Assembly: GCF_039555335.1 (NCBI RefSeq)
Contig: NC_092629.1
Span: 6,433,432 to 6,497,431, forward strand
Length of the DNA: 64,000 nucleotides
Direction: 5' to 3'
Source of the DNA: Amphiura filiformis
Lineage: Eukaryota > Echinodermata > Ophiuroidea > Amphilepidida > Amphiuridae
Part shown: piece after piece, positions 32,869 through 45,200 of the stretch
How the letters are laid out: each line of letters opens with the position of its first letter
Numbering within the stretch: position 1 is the first letter of the stretch
Made by a program: the position numbers and the translations under genes
Notes under the pieces: model-generated
What the model saw: the letters and a program-made list of their open reading frames with translations, nothing else
Told to the model about the DNA's origin: nothing
Databases searched by the model: none

Positions 32869-32975
32869 ATGCTGGTTTCATATACTGTCATTCCGCTTCT
32901 GAGCAGTGTGCCACACATGCATTGCAGACAAATGCGATACAATCCGGCTTGTCATTCGCTGATACGTCATGCCAA
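32869..32975. mobile_element. MITE family B fragment
   Basis: TATGCTGGTTTCATA at the left and GCAGACAAATGCGATACAAT inside, as in 22722-22873. The right terminus is missing. It lies directly upstream of DRC7. Confidence 0.55.
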
Positions 32976-33030
32976 TTGAGTTCAATTTAAATTTATATGT
33001 AATTTTCCCCTAGATTTACACACAACAAGC

Positions 33031-33215
33031 ATGCCTAGTGAACAGCCAGAAAGCCCTGCTATTGTAGTGGATGATGAGGGTGCAGAACAAGACACAGAGA
33101 ATGGTAAAGGAGATGGAGCTACAGATGAAGAAGTTTCTGCTGAAGCACTTGCAGCTGTAACAGAAATGCAGGAAGAATTTGATAAAATTAAACTGGAAAT
33201 GCCAAAAGTAGATTT
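33031..33215 (+). CDS. DRC7: DRC7 coding exon 1
   Basis: ATG at 33031, donor GTAAGT. An acidic N-terminus of 61 residues ending KLEMPKVD. An acceptor-like CCCCTAG at 33007-33013 suggests that an upstream non-coding exon may exist. Confidence 0.85.
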
Positions 33216-36200
33216 GTAAGTCACTTGGGGATTTTTTAATAAATTTTTCTTTTTTGTTTTTATGTGTGCATTCATATTGATCTTCATATTATCTTTTGAG
33301 AAATTGTCTTTTAGCAGAGTGTGATGTATGCAGTGCTGCAGATCAGATGTTAGAAATACAAATCTACATTTTGTACCACCCATAATTAGCATGGTTATAG
33401 GGGATTTACGGCTATTTTTCCCTAATGTTTTGGCTGCTGGCCTAACACCTGCGCCCTCACCCGGAGGGTGTGGGATGATAGGTCTACACATCAACAGTGG
33501 CATATAGCTGGTGGCCAGGGTCTTAGTTAGGAATTGAGGTTTGCCCGTGATTTGAATAAAATTACCTGTCCTAATTTGACCTTTAAACATTTACCAGACT
33601 TCAGCAGCCCATTGGGGGGTCAAAGAGTTCAAATAATGTATTGCTAATAGCCTTGTTTTGCAAATCTGGTCTACTAAAAAGGTCAATAGCCTTTCTTAAC
33701 ACCTACAATTATAATGTAGCATCTGTCAACGGCCTTAATTGTGCCTGTCCTGTCTGAAATGACTGGCAGACAGGTGGCTAGCTAAGACACTACTGGTAGC
33801 TATCGCAACGTCTGCACATAAGTGTGTTTAACTTGGAATAGTATATGGAAAAATATAGTTTTATGGAACACTTCTGATGAATTTATTCAAGGGTACGGTA
33901 TAGGAACTTTTAATAATAGAAAAAACTTACAGATTCAATTTAAATATACACTATCGGTACTCAAAATATTTAAAGGATAGCATTTTTCAAAACCAACAGT
34001 AACATCAATCAGATAAGTGCAAATCCATTCAATAATATTTAGGTAATTGCACTTGCACGTTACCAAGATACTGGAGTACCTTGAAACCAAACAACACTTT
34101 GGTCAGCACAAGAAGAGCAGAAGAAATAAGGGAATTTAGGATTGTTAATTTTTGATCCTTTAAATATTTTGAGAAGTAAACTAGTATGTACTTGTATATA
34201 TGTAACATTTTCAGTAACATTGTTTGCCTCTTATTTTCCACTACAGAGTTCCAGATTTAGACAGGGATGCATATCCTTACGCTTACAAAGAAAATGATAA
34301 CAAAGAAAAACTCGTCTTGCAATACGCAGAAAACTTCCGTCGTCAGTACGTGCATCTATACCGCGACAGAAAACCCTTATTTCTTGCACCGCTTAATGAA
34401 TGCGGCGTGGAGAAATTTGTGTGTCGTCGATCAGACCAACCCTGCTACCATTCCAAGATTTGTATAATTTTGACGGATGCTCAGAATTTGTGGCCGATTA
34501 CATCACATTTGAATCATTAGATCCTCCTATTGAGTTGGTAAGGGCATGGCTTTTGTATAGAATTTGCTTTCTTCAACTACTCTGAAGGCTATTTTCACTT
34601 CTTGTTCTGAATACTATTAGACACTTAAAAAAGTTTTGTCTGCATGGTAGTCAAAGGCTATAAATATTGTGAGAAAGGGTTAGGCAAAAAAAAAAGATTG
34701 TTTGCTTGTCCTCCTCTGTATGACCCAAATCTGGGGAAAATGGTGTTTTTTTTCTTCTATGTACAAATGAATAATTTTGGAAATTACAGAATTTTTTTTT
34801 TCTTTCAACATTTTTGACATCCTGAAAAGTTTTTTTACAGTTTCTACACACTAAACTGTTTTAAAAACATGAATGAAGTGGTATACAGGAGAGAAATATC
34901 CTAATTCACAACTATTTGGGCTATTTATCAAGCTAATTAAAGGCATACATGTACAGTCATGTTTTGGCTATGAAAAATCCTGACCGACTGATCCAATTCT
35001 GCAAAAAGTTGTGGAGGCCAAGCAAACAATATTTTTGGGGGCCTTATTCCCTATTCCTGAAAAATATAGAACTGATAGTTTTGGATTAAAAAATATTGTT
35101 CTGTTTTGCCAAATCAAACATAGCTAAATCCTGATGCTTATTAGTTCTAACTGGCAATGAAATTCAAATTTTAATATTTGGTCAACTTTTACAAAGACTA
35201 ACTTCAACTTGTGCATTCTAATTAACCAATTGACACAATTCATATTATTTCTATGCTGCAGCCTAAGACCATGATGTCTCCTACTACGGTGCTAAGACGA
35301 CAGAAGGGAACATGTTTTGACATGAGTAACCTGCTGTGTTCCCTACTCCTAGGGGCTGGATTTGATGCATATGTTGTGTGTGGGTACGCTACAAGAGAGA
35401 CTACACTTTGTGATGAGACAAGGAAATATGTCCTCTGATGAAAAGAAAGATGAGGTTGGTAATATTTGGTATGTTAGGGGGATGATTGGCTGTGGTGGGA
35501 CTGTGTGTGTGTATCTTTAAGGGGGCCAGATTTGATGCATATGTTGTGTGTGGGTACGCTACAAGAGAGACTACACTTTGTGATGAGACAAGGGAAATAT
35601 GTCCTCTGATGAAAAAGAAAGATGAGGTTGGTACTTGGGGAGGGGAATAGAGATTGATATATGGGGTTGGATTAGAAAAGTATGTTGTGTGTGGGTACGC
35701 TACAAGAGAGACAACATTTCGTGATGAGACAAGGGAAATATGTCCTGAAAAAGAAAGATGAAGTTGGTATGTTAAGGTGTCACTGTGTGGGTGAGTAGGG
35801 ATGGTTGTGGTAGAACCAATTAAGTGTATCGTGATTCAGTAGGGTGGTGAGTTTGCATTTTGGGGTATTGTGGGCGATTATGGTGGGGCCAGGTGTAGGG
35901 TTAGTTTGCACATTGTGGTAAAAACGTCAACAGCTAGTGTACATAAGGGCAATAAAACTCAAGTGTGTGTATTTGCAGTTGGAAAGTGAAAATTCCAAGC
36001 GATGCATCAATCGCTGTCCATGGTTGGCAGTTGCCAGATTTACCACAGGACCAGATATGCCCAGGGTCCAAGATCCAAGGGGCCCCAAATTATGGAAGAT
36101 AAAATAAAAGATCTGTATAGCCAGGGGCCCTAAACTTAAACTTGGCCCCAGGGTCCTGAAAAGGGTAAAACTGGCCCTGACGTGGGTGTTGTGACTTGTG

Positions 36201-39200
36201 AATCATAGTTCTAATTCTTCTCTATTCAAATAAGGCAACTTCAATGTGTTTCATTCCCTGCAGGTCAAACAAACTGAAGAGAAGAAAGTTGTGAAGAAAT
36301 ACACAGTGAAACCTCCAAAGGATTTGAGGAGTAAATTTCTGCTTCAACAAGAGGCAAGGAGGCTGAAAGAACAAGAAAAAGAAGATGAGAAAAGAAAACT
36401 GGAGGAAGAACAACGACAAGAGGTAAGGGATTCAATTAGAGAATAAATAATATGAATTTTTGTTTTCAATACATCTTCTATCATGTCGTACAGGATAAGC
36501 AGGTCCAATATTTTGTTTCACAGCTAGTGCCTATCCTCCATGACACAAAAGAGGATAATATACAGCTTATTATTGAATAAAACTGTATAATCCCTCACTG
36601 GAGTCTTGCAATACTGCTATTTTGGTGAAGGATAGACCCAAACTGTAGTTCTGAACCAGTTGAACTCTCAGTACAAACTTTAGATTTTAGTAGTTTTCAC
36701 CAATATTATTTTCCAGAATCTTATGGGAATTGAAATTTTCCTAGAAATGTTATAATTATATAATGCCCTCATGCTGTCAAACCTGGTCTCATCAGGACCC
36801 AAGTGTGTCTCCACATGGAGTGACTGTTTAAACAAACAAACAAACCCAGTCCTTTAAAACACCCACTTCATTATTTATAATTCACATTGATATTTATTTC
36901 TACTTACTAATTTCAATCTACTAATGATTTGAAATCAAACTCAATAAATAGTAGAATAGTGTACTTATCCTGTCTGGTATCGATTTCAGTCACCGACTGC
37001 ATTCCTCGGAGAAGACTTTTGGGTAAGGTGGATGTTGATATATATGCTAATAGTTCCTGTTAACCCTCTCCATGTGGGTGTCAATTGCAGACGACAAGTT
37101 TCAAAAATAATTTTAATTCAAAAATTTCAGAAATATAAATTTTGATGAACATATTACACACAAGCTTAGTTAAGTGGTTCTCGTTTGATATATTGAGAAA
37201 ATATCTCAAAAAAGACTTTATGTTGAAGCCCATAGTATGGCTAGCAACCTACCACGCACCGCACCACATCCAAATTGGTTCAAGCTTGGGATCGACTGTT
37301 GATACTACATTGATATACTATCAAGTAATTGATAATGGTAAAATTTTATGCATTAATACATTACGTGCTAAGAGTTATGTTTGGGTATTTGACAAAAGTT
37401 AAGTCAATACTTGAGATCCAAGCACTGATGTTGATCTCAAGATCACACCAATTTGGGCACGGTGGCGCAGCGGTAAAGGCTCTGCCTCGCAATCCACTGA
37501 TTGTGAGTTCGAGCCCCAGCGGTACCATCGTGTTGTGCACTTGGGCAAGGTGCTTTACCTTACTTGCCTCTCTCTTTTTTCCTGCATCAGCATATTTACA
37601 CATCGCCATTCGTGTGACTTGTAGCTAGCTTTTCAGTTGTCATTATTTATAACTGGGCTTAGATGTCAATGTATTATTCTGTAACTCAGCTTTTGACAAT
37701 ATACAATTTACAAAGTTTGCACTGTTCTTGGTTTTAATCACATGGACACTATCTGTCAAATTAATATATCAACCTCTAAGAGCTATTTTGATTGGTTACA
37801 AAGAATGTTTATCATGTATTGAGCCAATCAGAGACATGTGAAGAATAGTCAGGACTTATTGGATTAAGTTTAAAATTAAGAGATCTAAGCTGTGGTTACT
37901 CTGATGATTATATCTGTAATGAACCAATCAGGGACTCTATAAAAAAAGCAGTACAGTGTCCATGTGGTTAAACCAACCCTACAAGGGCCATTAAAATATG
38001 TTTGTAGCATTTTAATTTATTTGAATAAAACTTAAACTTTCCAAGTGAAGTCACAGACAAACCAAATTACACAAACCTAATACACATTTTTTGATAATCT
38101 TCAAGTGTACACCGGTTGTAACATTGCCTTGGTAATGTTTGTGACATCCCAGAGAATGGTATATGCTAGGTTTATTTGTGTATATGACATTGTTTGGTGT
38201 TTTGTTTCAAACACTTGCAATACCTGCAATGTTTGTCTCATTTTAGTAGCTTGAAAAGTTGTTTCTGGTTAATAACCTGCAAGTGAAATTGCTCAGTGTG
38301 TTAAGGTACCTTCATACTATGCTGAAATTGCTGTGCGTTGCGGTGCCGCACTGCATTGTGCTGCAAAATATTGCATTGCAACATCGCAATAAAGTTAAAT
38401 ACATTTCCACTTGGCAATGCGACAAGTTGCGTTGAGTTGCGGCAAAAGTAGTCAATATAATTATGAAGAGCTTTGTTTCAAAACCCCTTACATCCACTTG
38501 ACTTTTTGAGAAAAACAGCTTTTTTTAATTGTGCAAGTATTACTTGTTCGATTTGATTCAATTTGGGTTCGGATAAAGTGTTGATGAATAGAAACTAAAA
38601 GAATAGTTTTGGTACAATTTTCAAGCCTCCCTATTTATTTTATTATTTATTTATTATCGCACCTTTTGTGGATGTAAGGGCTTTAGCAACAAAATAAATT
38701 TACCCCTTTTCTAGAAACCACTTTTGCAATCAAATTTGAGCCCATTTGTTTGCACTACTTTATGTAACTTGACTAATGCTTTCAAAATCAAAAAGAAAAA
38801 TGGAATTATCTCATTTACCTTTTTAATTATGAATTTTAATTAACTCCGGGAAAATGACGTTTTGAGCATTTCCGAAGCTACAGCTTTCGTTAATTACAAT
38901 GATTTTTTTCAAACATAGTGACCCCAAAATAGTTCTTTTTGGTTTTAATAGTTAAAGAACATTCAAGGCTACTATTATACGTCAAGAAATTATTTTCCAA
39001 AAATTTTATATTCATTTTAAGTTCAGATTTCCAGAAATTCCCTAAGATTTCCCAAACGGGAAATATATATATCTCCGATTTTACTGATTTTTACCCACAC
39101 TATAATGTCATGTCAATAACTCAATTTCAGCCAAAAGTGGATGTAAGGGCTTTTGCAACAGAGCTCTTCATATCGGCAACGTACCGCAAAGCAATTGTGG

Positions 39201-42200
39201 TGTAGTATGAAGGGACCTTTAGACCTACATGTATAAGGTATGTTTCCAACACGTACAACCCTCTCAATTTGTGTCTCATTTTAGTTGTTTCAGGTGAATG
39301 ACCCGCAACTAAAATTGCTTCTTGTGTACGACCTATAAGTTATAACATTATGTTTAATTTTAGGAGCTTGAGCAGCTGTTTCTGGAGATTAGTCCGCTAG
39401 TTGCTTGCTGTGTACAAAATAAGTTTTCAACACTCGCAATTTTTGTTTCATTTTAGGAGCTTGAGAAGCCCCCAGAGGATGAATTATATGGCCTGCGTAT
39501 CCACTGCTGGGTGCTGGTGTTAGCCGGCAAGAGAGAGGTCCCGAGAATTTCTTCCTGGAACCAATGACGGGGAATGCATACCCAACGTCACACCCAAATT
39601 ATCTTGGTATAGAGTCACTGTGGAATAACACAAACTACTGGGTTAACATGCAGGATTGCTCACAAGGATGTAAGGTAAGGATGTGGTACCTCAGGGGTCT
39701 GTCATTAGGCCTTTTAGTTTATTATCTAGCATGATGATTATTATTTTGTAGTCATCGAGGGAAAATGTTATAAATGTTACAAAAATTTGTAACAAAGAAT
39801 TTAAATGGGTGTGACCAGAATGACAGCCTCACCCCACTTTATCCTATCAAAATAGAGACTCAGCATGGAAAAAAGTTCATATTTTTCTCATAATCCCAGT
39901 AAAATTATAGGCCTGAAATGTATTCCATTTAGATGTTATGAACGAGAGAGAAATAACCTCATTGCCCATGGTGATTACCACCCATAAGCCTGCTGTTCTA
40001 TATGGGCAGTTGTGAAATATGTTTTTGCTTCTAAATCTCTTGTAAAAGCTAAATTTATTTTATTCCATGTATGCTGTAGGACTTGATTTTTGACCTCGGC
40101 GATTGCACACGTTGGGAGTTCATGTTCCCTAGCAACGAGAAGCCAATTTTGGAGCTTCCTGATCAGGAGGATGATGAATTGGACTTTGAAGACGATGAGG
40201 TAAGTGGAAAGAAAATGACGCGTTTGGATTATTACATTACACCCGCTATGGAAGACATGCCCTTAATCTGCCATACAGGGGTGTAAATTTTAATTGTAGT
40301 CATCCATTTATGTACACAGAGATGCCACTTTTCCTGATTTATCAGGAATTCCTGATTTTGCCATTTTAGACATAAATTCAGGAAGTGTCATCTCTGTGTG
40401 CACTACATTGAAATTCACACTCCCTATTGGGAGTGTGAATTTCAAATGGATGTAAAATATTAAGGTCATGTCTTCCGGAGGGGATGTATACGGAACTGGA
40501 ATAGCCCAATTTAAAGATACATAAGCCCACCAGCCCATCATTTAGGTAAAAGAAAGAAGAATAACACTGAAGAAATATGCTGGTTTCATACTTTCTGCCT
40601 CTTGCGGCTGAGTGGTATGGCTGCTTGTTCTTTTCTGCAAGCGAGCAGAACACCTCTGAGCTGCAGCAGCAGCAGGATTATGAAAGCCAATGTTCAGCAC
40701 TGCCAAAAATCGTATCTTGTTCTCATACGTCAGAGAGACACCACTCCCGAGTTGACTTGAATTCAACTCCTGCTGCTTTGGGTAAAGTGGTGGAATGATC
40801 GACATATCGGCTTGCCGCTGGTCACCGCTAGCATTTCTGGTGCGACTGCGCAGTGAAGCAAACTCGTTGTCAAAGCGGCAAGCAGCAGGAAAGTATGAAA
40901 CCAGCAATAGATGAAGAAATGTAGGCCACTCCCACAATAAAATAACAATTTTTCTCTTATAGCTCTTGGGTTGAGAGATAAGAAATTGGAATTCTTATCC
41001 CATGCCTCTATCAAGCCTAAAAATACTTTTTATTTCTTTCAGGACTACTTTTGAAAAAAAAGCCCTGTAATTTAACTTTAAGTGGCTACTTTTGAGATTA
41101 CTGGAGCTAAATTTATTCCACATTTATTTTGAGCCACAAGCCTCAAAATAATTTCTTTTCAGGGCCACATTCTATAAAAATTGCCCCATAATTGTTAAAG
41201 ACTGTTGTAGGATTTTTGGGGTGGGTGGGGAATGTTCTTAGCCCCATCTATTTGGAGCCCTGACCTCTATTATCATCATTATCGCTTGCTTTTGACATCC
41301 TTTAGGATGAACAGAAGGAAGAGGAGAAACATATGGACATGCCACCCTCCTGGGTAGAGGGGATTCAACTGACTCCTAAACAGTTTCAGATGAGATGCCC
41401 ACATGGAAAGAAGATGCTCCTGTATAAGCGAGCTAAGCTGGAGAAGTTTGCTCATTACCTGATGAAGGATGGACTGGTGACAAGACTATCCATATACAGT
41501 GATAAAGAATGTAAGTCTATGTTTAAGAGCCGGCATCGGCACTGTTTTTTGATGTTGATATGTCGACATATTTCATATCTCAATGTCGACACACACATTT
41601 GGATTCTGAAATTTACCAGGACTTTTTTTTTCATGATTTTAGGAAACTTGTAAAAAAAATTCCACCACCACCACCTAAAAATTGACATTTGTAGGCTATT
41701 TGAACAGCTAAACATCATGTTTTCCCTTAGTGAATTATCCTTTCTAATTTAGTCTTTGCTGGCTACATTAACATTTCCCCCTGAAAAGTAGATGGTATTG
41801 TCAGGGGGGGAGGGGGGTTAAGCTGAAGGGTGGTGATAAATAAAGAATGTAAGCTTCTAGTGGGATGAAGAATAATGGACAGATGACAATTTACAGTGGC
41901 ACCTTGGTAACACAAAATTGTCAGGGCCTTGTGCAAGCAAGTTTTTTTTCCGATATGCCAGTATTTTTAGCTACTTAGCTAGTTTTTAAATTTGCTATTT
42001 ATAAGTTTCTTCCATAGACCTATATATAAAAGAACAAATGTTTGCGCTTCTATTTTCGCAGTAGCTGTGTTGAGAGCAAATTGTACATTTAAAAATGTCC
42101 ACTCTACAGTGATTGCAATGCGTGTAAAATGTGTCACGGTTTGTGAACCAGATTGACGTAGATATCAAAATGTGTAGGCTTAAAAATTGCTTTATCATCA

Positions 42201-45200
42201 TTTAGATGGCTGTGACTGCTTTGCTATGCTTACAAGCACAGAGAGTTTTAGCAGGCCCAGTACTGGAGACAGGAGTGGGATAACGGGTCCATTCCCTGGG
42301 CCGGGGGAAGTATAGCCCATTTGCCTTTTGGAGGACCTGTTTGTTGGATTTTTTTTTTCATTTTAAAAATTGGCACCACTTTTTCTTGCAGTCGGGCCAG
42401 CTCACGGTTGGCCAGGCTGATGGTGCATCATAGTAAATGCCGACAGAGATTCCAAGCAGTTTTAGTCTTGATCAGATTATGGCTCCTTTGTCCCCACTTG
42501 AACAAAGAGCAATTTAAGTAAACATGTCCTTCCTGCTACTCAGAATTGTGATTACACTTCCAGTGCAGGTTGCAAAGTTGCATGTAATAAGATGTATGCC
42601 ATCTTGGATACTGGCAAGAGAAATTACCATAGTTACATCAAAAACATTTAAATGATTATTCTTAATGAACAGATTTGAAATTCACCATTCCCGCACAATC
42701 AAGATGGCCGACATGGGGTTGTGTCAGGTCGCATTATTGCATCCTGCGCACAGAGTGGCATTCGTAATAGGTGAAGTGAAATGGTAATCAATAAAGTATA
42801 GTCATTGTAATCTTTTCAATTTGTATTCTAGCTTTTTTCTTGTCAATATTATGTGTTCATGATTTTGTAAGGTGCTTTGGGGCCTTGGCATCAGACGCCA
42901 TCATTATTATTATTATGGGGCATTTGATTGCTTGAAGAAAGTTGTTGACTAATTTTGCCACAGACGTATTGTAATTTATGTTTTGTCACTTTAATTACAG
43001 TAAAGGATCTGGTGAGTGTGAAGGAATGGTTTTCACATAGAAATGATAACTTGGACATCAGAGTACACAACCATAGATCTGGACTTGTGACAGAGTATTA
43101 TGTGAAGGGAAGACCTCAACAACTCAGAGGTAGGTCCTTAAGGGCAGCTTTATAATAATGGCCACCAAACCATTATCATGATCTGTGAGGGTGAAGGAGT
43201 GGTTTTCACATTGAAAAGATAACTTGGACATCAGAGTACACAACCATAGATCTGGACTTGTGACAGAGTATTATGTGAAGGGAAGACCTCAACAACTCAG
43301 AGGTAGGTCCTTAAGGGCAGCTTTATAATAATGGCCACCAAACCATTATCATGATCTGTGAGGGTGAAGGAGTGGTTTTCACATTGAAAAGATAACTTGG
43401 ACATCAGAGTACACAACCATAGATCTGGTCTTGTGACAGAGTATAATGTGAAGGGAAGACCTCAACAACTCAAGAGGTAGGTCCTTAAGGGCAGCTTTAT
43501 AATAATGGCCACCAAACCATTATCATGATCTGTGAGTGTGAAGGAGTGGTTTTCACATTGAAAAGATAACTTGGACATCAGAGTACACAACCATAGATCT
43601 GGTCTTGTGACAGAGTATTATGTGAAGGGAAGACCTCAACAACTCAAGAGGTAGGTCCTTAAGGGCAGCTTTATAATAATGGCCACCAAACCATTATCAT
43701 GATCTGTGAGTGTGAAGGAGTGGTTTTCACATTGAAAAGATAACTTGGACATCAGAGTACACAACCATAGATCTGGTCTTGTGACAGAGTATTATGTGAA
43801 GGGAAGACCTCAACAACTCAGAGGTAGGTCCTTAAGGGCAGCTTTATAATTATGGCCACCAAACCATTATCATGATCTGTGAGTGTGAAGGAGTGGTTTT
43901 CACATTGAAAAGATAACTTGCGCCAGTGGATTCATAGTTGTGTGCCCTTAAGGTGCACTGAGCCTGGATGAGCTCTCTCTCTCTGTCTCTGCACTCGTGG
44001 AAGCTACATGTGCCTGGTTGTGATTATCACATTAGATTAATCCCTAATCCTTTTATTGGCGTTGGACATCAGAGTACACAACCATAGATCTGGTCTTGTG
44101 ACAGAGTATTATGTGAAGGGAAGACATCAACAACTCAGAGGTAGGTCCTTAAGGGCAGCTTTATAATAATGGCCACCAAACCATTATCATGATCTGTGAG
44201 TGTGAAGGAGTGGTTTTCACATTGAAAAGATAACTTGGACATCAGAGTACACAACCATAGATCTGGACTTGTGACAGAGTATTATGTGAAGGGAAGACAT
44301 CAACAACTCAGAGGTAGGTCCTTAAGGGCAGCTTTATAATAATGGCCACCAAACCATTATCATGATCTGTGAGTGTGAAGGAGTGGTTTTCACATTGAAA
44401 AGATAACTTGGACATCAGAGTACACAACCATAGATCTGGACTTGTGACAGAGTATTATGTGAAGGGAAGACCTCAACAACTCGGAGGTAGGACCTTAGAA
44501 AGCATCTTTATAATAAACCATGATTATGATTTGTGAGTGTGAATGAATAGTTTTCACATAGAAAAGATAACTTGGACAGAGTATTATGTGAAAGGAAGAC
44601 AGCAGCAACTCAGAGGTAGGTCCTTAGGGGCAGCTTTGGAATAATGGTCACCAAACCCAATCTGTGATCATGATTTGTGAGTGTGATGTGAAGGAATGGT
44701 TTTCACATTGAAAAGATAACTTGGACATCAGAGTACACAACCATAGATCTGGACTTGTGACAGAGTATTATGTGAAGGGAAGAGGTCAGCAACCCAAGAG
44801 GTAGGTAGCTTTGGAAAACATGACATTAATCCATGTAGGGATTGTGAATTTCAAATGGGTTATGTAAATGGGTGACTCCATTTGAAATATATACCCCTGA
44901 TTAAGGTCATGTTTTTAATAGGGGTGTATGGAATCACACGTGCTTATTTTCCATCTCTTTGATCCTTTCAGAGCAAACCTACAAAGCAGGCAGCCCCGGC
45001 CCTGAAAGCGACCGCACCATGCTGTTCTACCATCATGCCAGAGTTGATGGACTGGTGAAGAGAGAGGAGACTGCCCAAGAGATGAAGGAATATTATGAGG
45101 AAAGGGAGGATTTCTTGTATTCTAGGCAGGTGGAATTCGCTAAGAGACCAAGAAAGCTGGAGCCAGCTAGTGGTCAGAAGTCATCCACTCCAAGACCTAT

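Noticed and set aside
32982-33590. 202-codon open frame on the minus strand
   Set aside because: It is antisense to DRC7 exon 1 and its intron; the protein is low in complexity (Ser-rich from the reverse of an acidic coding run) and has no other support.
37457-37530. Functional tRNA gene
   Set aside because: It is the head of a SINE: no acceptor-stem closure, and it continues into a non-tRNA body.
40542-40937. 131-codon open frame on the minus strand
   Set aside because: It falls within a family B MITE with palindromic ends; no protein resemblance.
43001-44812. Set of mutually exclusive alternative exons in DRC7
   Set aside because: Copies after the first lack acceptors and share an in-frame stop, unlike true mutually exclusive exons.
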